Both the position numbers and the translations under genes were made by a program. The notes beneath the pieces are model-generated. The model was not told the origin of the DNA, did no database searches, and worked only from the letters and a program-made list of their open reading frames with translations. 64,000 bases of DNA from Synechococcus sp. 1G10 (GTDB lineage Bacteria; Cyanobacteriota; Cyanobacteriia; PCC-6307; Cyanobiaceae), in contig NZ_NQKW01000002.1 of NCBI RefSeq assembly GCF_002252625.1, positions 62,001 to 126,000 on the forward strand, given 5' to 3'. This document shows positions 59,954 to 64,000 of the stretch, in pieces (the first letter of the stretch is position 1; the number at the start of each line of letters is the position of its first letter).

Positions 59954-60698
59954 GGGCGTCCACGCAGAGCTCGCGGCCCGCCAGCAGCGGCGCACTGAAA
60001 GGAGGTTGGCTTGGGGTCAGGCCCAGCAGGTCCGCCGTGACCCGTACCTGGCCGTCGCAGTCGTCGCCGGCGCCGATCCCGATCACCGGAATGGCCAGCT
60101 GCCGGCGCAGGCTGCCGGCCAGATCCGCCGGCACGTGTTCCAGCACCAAAGCGAAGCAGCCGGCGGCCTCCAGATCCAGCGCCTGGCGCCGCAGGCGCTC
60201 CTGGCTGATCGGGTCCCTGGCCTGGCGCCGGTAGCCCAGCCGGTGCACCGACTGGGGAGTCAAGCCGAGGTGGCCCATCACCGGGATCCCGCTGCGCACC
60301 AGCCGGTCGATCACGGCCACGGTTTCCGGCTCACCCCCCTCCAGCTTCACGGCGGCCGCCGCGCTTTCCTTGAGCACCCGCCCAGCTGCAGCAACCGCCT
60401 GATCAGTGCCGCACTGGTAGCTGAGGAAGGGCAGATCGCAGATCAGCAGCGGTTGCTGGCCCAGGGGCCGCCGCAGTCCCCGGGCCACGGCCTGGGTGTG
60501 GCCGATCATCTCCGCCAGGGTCACCGGCAGGGTTGTGGCATGGCCGAGCACCACCATCGCCAGGGAGTCGCCCACCAGCACCACCTCGGCACCGGCCTCC
60601 TCCACCAGCGCCCCTGAGAGGGCATCCCAGGCGGTGAGCATCAGGATCGGCCGCCCCGCCTGTTTGCGGGCCACCAGATCACGGGGTCTCAGGGGCAC
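59850..60698 (-). CDS. panB: 3-methyl-2-oxobutanoate hydroxymethyltransferase
   Basis: 282 aa. PanB makes ketopantoate from ketoisovalerate in pantothenate synthesis. Motifs are [38 protein letters not shown] with the metal-binding Asp, [21 protein letters not shown] with catalytic Glu nearby, [23 protein letters not shown] and [16 protein letters not shown]. The last 30 or so residues extend past the usual end and overlap hemW on the other strand. The start lies 40 bp from the 5' end of the SRP RNA gene, in the opposite direction. Confidence 0.95.
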   Translation of the reverse strand: MPLRPRDLVARKQAGRPILMLTAWDALSGALVEEAGAEVVLVGDSLAMVVLGHATTLPVTLAEMIGHTQAVARGLRRPLGQQPLLICDLPFLSYQCGTDQAVAAAGRVLKESAAAAVKLEGGEPETVAVIDRLVRSGIPVMGHLGLTPQSVHRLGYRRQARDPISQERLRRQALDLEAAGCFALVLEHVPADLAGSLRRQLAIPVIGIGAGDDCDGQVRVTADLLGLTPSQPPFSAPLLAGRELCVDALRGWLQSATRPEAEAPLEVDGHPTRPAAPSAPHC

Positions 60699-60738
60699 GG
60701 GCAGAAACCTCTCGGGCTTCCATTGCTACCATTGACCA

Positions 60739-60832
60739 GACTCGGACCCACGCGGCCCGGACGCCCAAATCTGGTCAGGACCGGAAGGGAGCAGCCACAC
60801 GGGATGCTCCAGGCAGGCGTGGACTCCGGGTC
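60739..60832 (+). ncRNA. ffs: Signal recognition particle RNA (small bacterial type)
   Basis: The plus strand contains the universal apical domain GGTCAGGACCGGAAGGGAGCAGCC, in which symmetric loop and GGAA tetraloop are evident. The two ends pair approximately: GACTCGGACCCACGC at the 5' side with GCGTGGACTCCGGGTC at the 3' side. Its length of about 94 nt fits cyanobacterial scRNA/4.5S RNA. Ends are estimated from pairing, so a few bases are uncertain. Confidence 0.92.
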
Positions 60833-60878
60833 ACCCTCTTCAAAACCTGGAGCCTTCAGGCCTGGTCGCGCTGCCCGA

Positions 60879-62078
60879 TCAGGGGTTGCTGGAGCGGCTC
60901 TGGCGGTTGAGCAGGAAGGGAGGGATCTTGGCGCCGCGCTGCTCTGCTTCGGCTTCGGAGTGGGTCAGCTCGGGGCTGGCGGCAAATTTCTCGCGTGGGC
61001 GCTCGGTGCGGTAAATGCTGCCCGCCTCGAAACCGGTGGCGATCACAGTCACGTGGATCTCACCTTCGAGCTTCTCATCCACAACTGCGCCCACAATGAT
61101 GTTGGCGTCGGGGTCGACCACGTCGTAGATCACCTCGGAGGCGGTGGTCATGTCCTCGAGGGTCATGTCCTTGCCGCCGCTGATATTGATCACGCAGCCC
61201 TTGGCCCCGTCGATTCGGGCGGCTTCCAGCAGAGGGCTGCTGATGGCGGCCTGTGCAGCTTCCACGGCCCGTGAGCGGCCAGAGCCCACGCCGATGCCCA
61301 GCAGGGCTGTGCCTGCAAGGGTCATGACCGAGCGCACATCGGCAAAGTCAACGTTGACCAGGCCAGGACGGGTGATGATGTCGCTGATTCCCTTGACGCC
61401 CTGTCGCAGCACGTCGTCGGCGGCTCGGAAGGCCTCCTGCAGGGGCGCACCGGAGATGGCATCACGCAGGCGATCGTTGGGGATCACGATCAGCGTGTCG
61501 ACGTGCTCCGCCAGCCGGGCAATGCCTTCCTCGGCCTGCTTCATGCGCTTACGTCCTTCAAAGCTGAAGGGTTTGGTGACGATGCCCACGGTGAGGGCAC
61601 CGCATTCCTTGGCCACCTCCGCGAGGATCGGAGCCGCTCCGGTGCCGGTGCCGCCCCCCATGCCGGCGGCGATGAACACCAGGTCGGCTCCCTCGAGGGC
61701 GCTCTGCAGGTCGTTGCGGGATTCTTCGGCCGCCTTCTGACCGATCATGGGGTTGCCGCCAGCCCCAAGGCCCCGGGTGAGCTTCTGGCCGAGCTGCACC
61801 CGCCGCTGGGCGGCCGATTGCAACAGAGCCTGGGCGTCGGTGTTCAGCACCCAGTAGCCGACGCCTTCGAGATCCGAGGCGATCATCCGATTGACGGCGT
61901 TGCTGCCGCCACCTCCAACGCCGATCACCTCGATCCTGGCGCTCTGGCTGGGAACAATGCCGTTACTGGAGGGCGAGGAGGTCAATGGGGATCCGAGTAA
62001 GGCGTCTTGTGGGATGGGGAAGATTCCTGCGGTGAGCTGGCCGCCCGGGGAACCGTTGGCACTCATCTCGGGCAGCAT
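60879..62078 (-). CDS. ftsZ: Cell division protein FtsZ
   Basis: 399 aa from ATG at 62078; the ATG at 62066 is equally possible and the frame to 62186 is not needed. GTP-binding tubulin homologue that forms the Z ring. Motifs are [41 protein letters not shown] (GGGTGTG signature) and [11 protein letters not shown] with the T7 catalytic loop. The N-terminal extension of about 50 residues is typical of cyanobacteria; the C-terminal end is IPPFLLNRQ, the usual conserved tail. ftsQ precedes it on the same strand. Confidence 0.97.
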   Translation of the reverse strand: MLPEMSANGSPGGQLTAGIFPIPQDALLGSPLTSSPSSNGIVPSQSARIEVIGVGGGGSNAVNRMIASDLEGVGYWVLNTDAQALLQSAAQRRVQLGQKLTRGLGAGGNPMIGQKAAEESRNDLQSALEGADLVFIAAGMGGGTGTGAAPILAEVAKECGALTVGIVTKPFSFEGRKRMKQAEEGIARLAEHVDTLIVIPNDRLRDAISGAPLQEAFRAADDVLRQGVKGISDIITRPGLVNVDFADVRSVMTLAGTALLGIGVGSGRSRAVEAAQAAISSPLLEAARIDGAKGCVINISGGKDMTLEDMTTASEVIYDVVDPDANIIVGAVVDEKLEGEIHVTVIATGFEAGSIYRTERPREKFAASPELTHSEAEAEQRGAKIPPFLLNRQSRSSNP

Positions 62079-62198
62079 TATGTCGGTGGAGGGCTGAGGA
62101 AATCCTGTGCGATGCGGCACTTTTGCGTGAAATCGATTTTCTCGCAATGCTCCGGTGAGGGTTTGCGCTCCATTTGGGAGTCCCACTCCCCTGGCGCA

Positions 62199-63038
62199 TC
62201 AGTCCACTCCTTGCCCTGCTCGTTTCGGCTGAGCGGAATCGACCGCCGGAGCCGGCAGCCCCAGTTCGGGTTGGTTGGGGTCGCTCAGATCGATGGAGCG
62301 CACCCCCTGGCCCTTGACCTGCTTCGGCAGTTCTCCGGACAGATAACGCAACACATAGAGGCGGCGGGCGAGGTCGCCGTCAGGGCCACCGAGCTTGACC
62401 TCTCCCAGAGTGCCGGTGCTCAGAAAGAGGGTGCCGTCCGGTTCGAATCGGATCGTCTGGAGCGGACTGCCCAGGTCGTTGCGGCGGCCGATGAGCTGCA
62501 CGATGGTGGGCTTGAACCGGTCCTGCCAGCCCTGCACACGGATCGCCGTTTCGGGCTGGCTACCGCTGGACCCGATGGTCGTCTGACTGATGCTTATCCA
62601 GTTGCCCAGGCGGTCGATGTAGCCCTGCTCGTTCCCACTGGCTGTGCGGCGCTCAGCCCGCGCCACCAACTTTCGGTCCATAAGCTCAATGCGCAGGCGG
62701 GGCGGCAGGATCAGGCGCTGCACCGTCACCTGTTCCACCGGCAGGGCGCCCAGGAGTTCGGAGCGCAGCCGCCGGGGGTCGAGGGTCAGCAGGGGCATGG
62801 GGAAGCGCAGTTCGGCTGCGGTGATCACCTGCTCACGGCTCACCCGTTCGCTGCCGCTCACCTCCACCTGGGACGGGCCGCTAAGGCTCCAGCCCTGGCG
62901 CAACAGTCCGTAGCCAAGGCCCGCGGCTGCCGCTGAGAAGACCACAAGCCTCCAGAAGTTGCGAAGGCGTTCCTGCCGGCGCTGCAACCGCAGCTGCCGC
63001 CGTCTTTCAACCCCTGGCGCCAGAGGACCGGGACTCAC
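62199..63038 (-). CDS. ftsQ: Cell division protein FtsQ
   Basis: 279 aa, GTG start at 63038 overlapping the stop of the gene upstream. A basic cytoplasmic N-terminus (RRRQLRLQRRQERLRNFWR), one TM (about 31-47), then a POTRA domain (VEVSGSERVSREQVITAAELRFPMPLLTLDPRRLRSELLG) and the FtsQ beta domain. It scaffolds FtsB/FtsL and FtsW/I in the divisome. It is 120 bp from the chosen ftsZ start on the same strand, the usual order ddl-ftsQ-ftsZ. Confidence 0.9.
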   Translation of the reverse strand: MSPGPLAPGVERRRQLRLQRRQERLRNFWRLVVFSAAAAGLGYGLLRQGWSLSGPSQVEVSGSERVSREQVITAAELRFPMPLLTLDPRRLRSELLGALPVEQVTVQRLILPPRLRIELMDRKLVARAERRTASGNEQGYIDRLGNWISISQTTIGSSGSQPETAIRVQGWQDRFKPTIVQLIGRRNDLGSPLQTIRFEPDGTLFLSTGTLGEVKLGGPDGDLARRLYVLRYLSGELPKQVKGQGVRSIDLSDPNQPELGLPAPAVDSAQPKRAGQGVD

Positions 63039-63445
63039 AGCTCACAACGGGATCGGGCCATCAGCTCATCCATCCAGCTCCGGGCTCGCTCGGCATCGGA
63101 GAAGGGCAGGTCCTTTTGCTGGCCATCTCCCACCAGCCGAACACGGCAGCTGCCCTGGCTTTCTTCAGTGAGGGGAGCATCACCTGATCCCAGTGACATC
63201 AGCTCCAGCAGTTCGAGCTTGCTGATGACAAACGATCCCTGGGGCTTGAGCACCCCGGCCTCAAAGGTGCTCCATGTCAGGACCCCATCGGCGAGCCGCG
63301 CCGCACCGCAGCCATCGAGTTTCGAGAGTTCCGAGCCGGCTGCCCAGTCGCGGAACAGTCGTTGACGGCGCCGCTCTAGCCAGCCGAGGGCCGTGAGCAG
63401 CACAAAAACCACCAGCAGGGGCAGCCAGAGCAAGCCGTGACTCAT
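63035..63445 (-). CDS. Small single-TM protein between ddl and ftsQ
   Basis: 136 aa, N-terminal TM (about 4-22, [19 protein letters not shown]), then a basic stretch [10 protein letters not shown] and a soluble beta domain ([34 protein letters not shown]). It overlaps ddl and ftsQ by four bases at both ends, so all are one operon. I do not recognise a family, but this slot in cyanobacteria usually holds a conserved protein of unknown role. Confidence 0.7.
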   Translation of the reverse strand: MSHGLLWLPLLVVFVLLTALGWLERRRQRLFRDWAAGSELSKLDGCGAARLADGVLTWSTFEAGVLKPQGSFVISKLELLELMSLGSGDAPLTEESQGSCRVRLVGDGQQKDLPFSDAERARSWMDELMARSRCEL

Positions 63446-64000
63446 TCCGCCAGGTCCTCTCGAGATGATTCACCATCCCATTCTCCCGCGCTCTCCACCA
63501 ACTGGTGCACGAGGTCGGCCAGTGGCACCCCGCTGGCGGCCCACAGCATCGGATACATGCTCTGGCTGGTGAAGCCGGGCATGGTGTTGATCTCGTTCAG
63601 CCAGAGCCGCTGCGCCGCTTCGTCGTAGAAGAAATCCACCCGCGCCAGCCCCTCGGCCGCCACGGCGGCACAGGCCTGAAGCGCCATGGCGCGCAGGCTC
63701 TCGCTCACGACCTCGGGCAGCTCGGCGGGGATCACGGTGGAGCTCAGCCCTGCGGTGTATTTCGTCTCGTAGTCGTACCAGTCAGCTGAAAACTGGATCT
63801 CCCCCACCACTGAGGCCTGGAGGCCGCCCCGGCCTCCAGGCCCGTGACCGAGCACGGCACACTCCAGTTCCCTGGCCGTGACCCCCTGCTCCACCACCAG
63901 CCGTGGATCGAGGTCAGCAGCCAGTTCAAGCCCCTGCAACAGGGAGGCGCGGTCGCTGGCCTTGCTGATGCCCACCGAGGAGCCCATGTTGGCCGGCTTG
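63442..64000 (-). CDS. ddl: D-alanine--D-alanine ligase (N-terminal part beyond window)
   Basis: The C-terminal 186 codons are visible: [20 protein letters not shown] (ATP-grasp loop), [29 protein letters not shown], and [39 protein letters not shown] with the Asp/Glu/Asn metal ligands. Ddl makes the D-Ala-D-Ala dipeptide of peptidoglycan. It heads the visible part of the division cluster. Confidence 0.95.
   Translation of the reverse strand, partial: KPANMGSSVGISKASDRASLLQGLELAADLDPRLVVEQGVTARELECAVLGHGPGGRGGLQASVVGEIQFSADWYDYETKYTAGLSSTVIPAELPEVVSESLRAMALQACAAVAAEGLARVDFFYDEAAQRLWLNEINTMPGFTSQSMYPMLWAASGVPLADLVHQLVESAGEWDGESSREDLAE

Noticed and set aside
60723-61274. A 183-codon plus-strand frame after panB
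   Set aside because: It overlaps the SRP RNA and is antisense to ftsZ; no coding signal of its own.

Overview
The window is one continuous high-GC chromosomal stretch of a cyanobacterium, most likely a picocyanobacterium of the Synechococcus/Cyanobium type. The evidence is chlorophyll synthesis (chlH, acsF), a biliverdin-type heme oxygenase domain, a high-light-inducible protein, the clpR-clpP3 pair with its non-catalytic ClpR, and several small families known mainly from cyanobacteria (DUF2949, DUF3038, DUF4335, DUF6737). The assignment comes from gene content; no 16S gene is present.

Layout. 1-1627: a single reading frame that joins heme oxygenase to HemN, cut by the window edge. 1767-5730: a small hypothetical gene, then an adaptor/permease/ATPase export system whose permease 5' end is broken at an unusual interleaved inverted repeat. 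5760-9849: HtpX protease, a modular SHOCT protein and an MscS channel. 9904-10086: an OsmC remnant. 10122-14219: glycogen debranching enzyme and a divergent transketolase-like enzyme. 14226-16012: acsF translationally coupled to a glycosyltransferase. 16145-22492: a tight operon of ArsR regulator, pentapeptide-repeat protein and a YbhGFSR-like exporter, divergent from acsF. 22550-27135: GHL10 hydrolase, tRNA-Ser(UGA), folP and katG. 27136-30078: a visibly AT-richer island with a 17-bp tandem repeat, an OFA-type MFS gene interrupted by an amber codon, and a TauE/SafE permease. 30140-34137: lipase-like hydrolase, GT2 glycosyltransferase and GH3 beta-glucosidase. 34272-43762: chlH, dapB, an hli gene with terminator, a flavin monooxygenase, apt and the DUF3038/DUF4335 pair. 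43897-50763: small proteins, an EF-hand protein, a two-component system, PPK2 and a cluster of tiny genes on both strands. 50867-54970: surface-sugar transferases, cobD/cbiB and an MFS protein. 55035-60832: ilvC, clpP3, clpR, a PIN/TRAM protein, hemW, panB and the SRP RNA. 60879-64000: ftsZ, ftsQ, a small membrane protein and ddl, a division/cell-wall cluster cut by the window edge.

Tetrapyrrole metabolism is the recurring theme. HemN (oxygen-independent coproporphyrinogen oxidation), HemW, ChlH (Mg insertion), AcsF (ring E formation) and heme oxygenase (bilin supply) are all here. In Synechocystis a second cyclase, ho2 and hemN form a low-oxygen cluster controlled by ChlR. Here heme oxygenase and HemN are one polypeptide, and acsF sits divergent from a cysteine-free ArsR regulator. 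This is the strongest candidate in the window for something not commonly described. The second candidate is the interleaved inverted repeat at 3737-3800, which sits exactly where the permease reading frame is lost.
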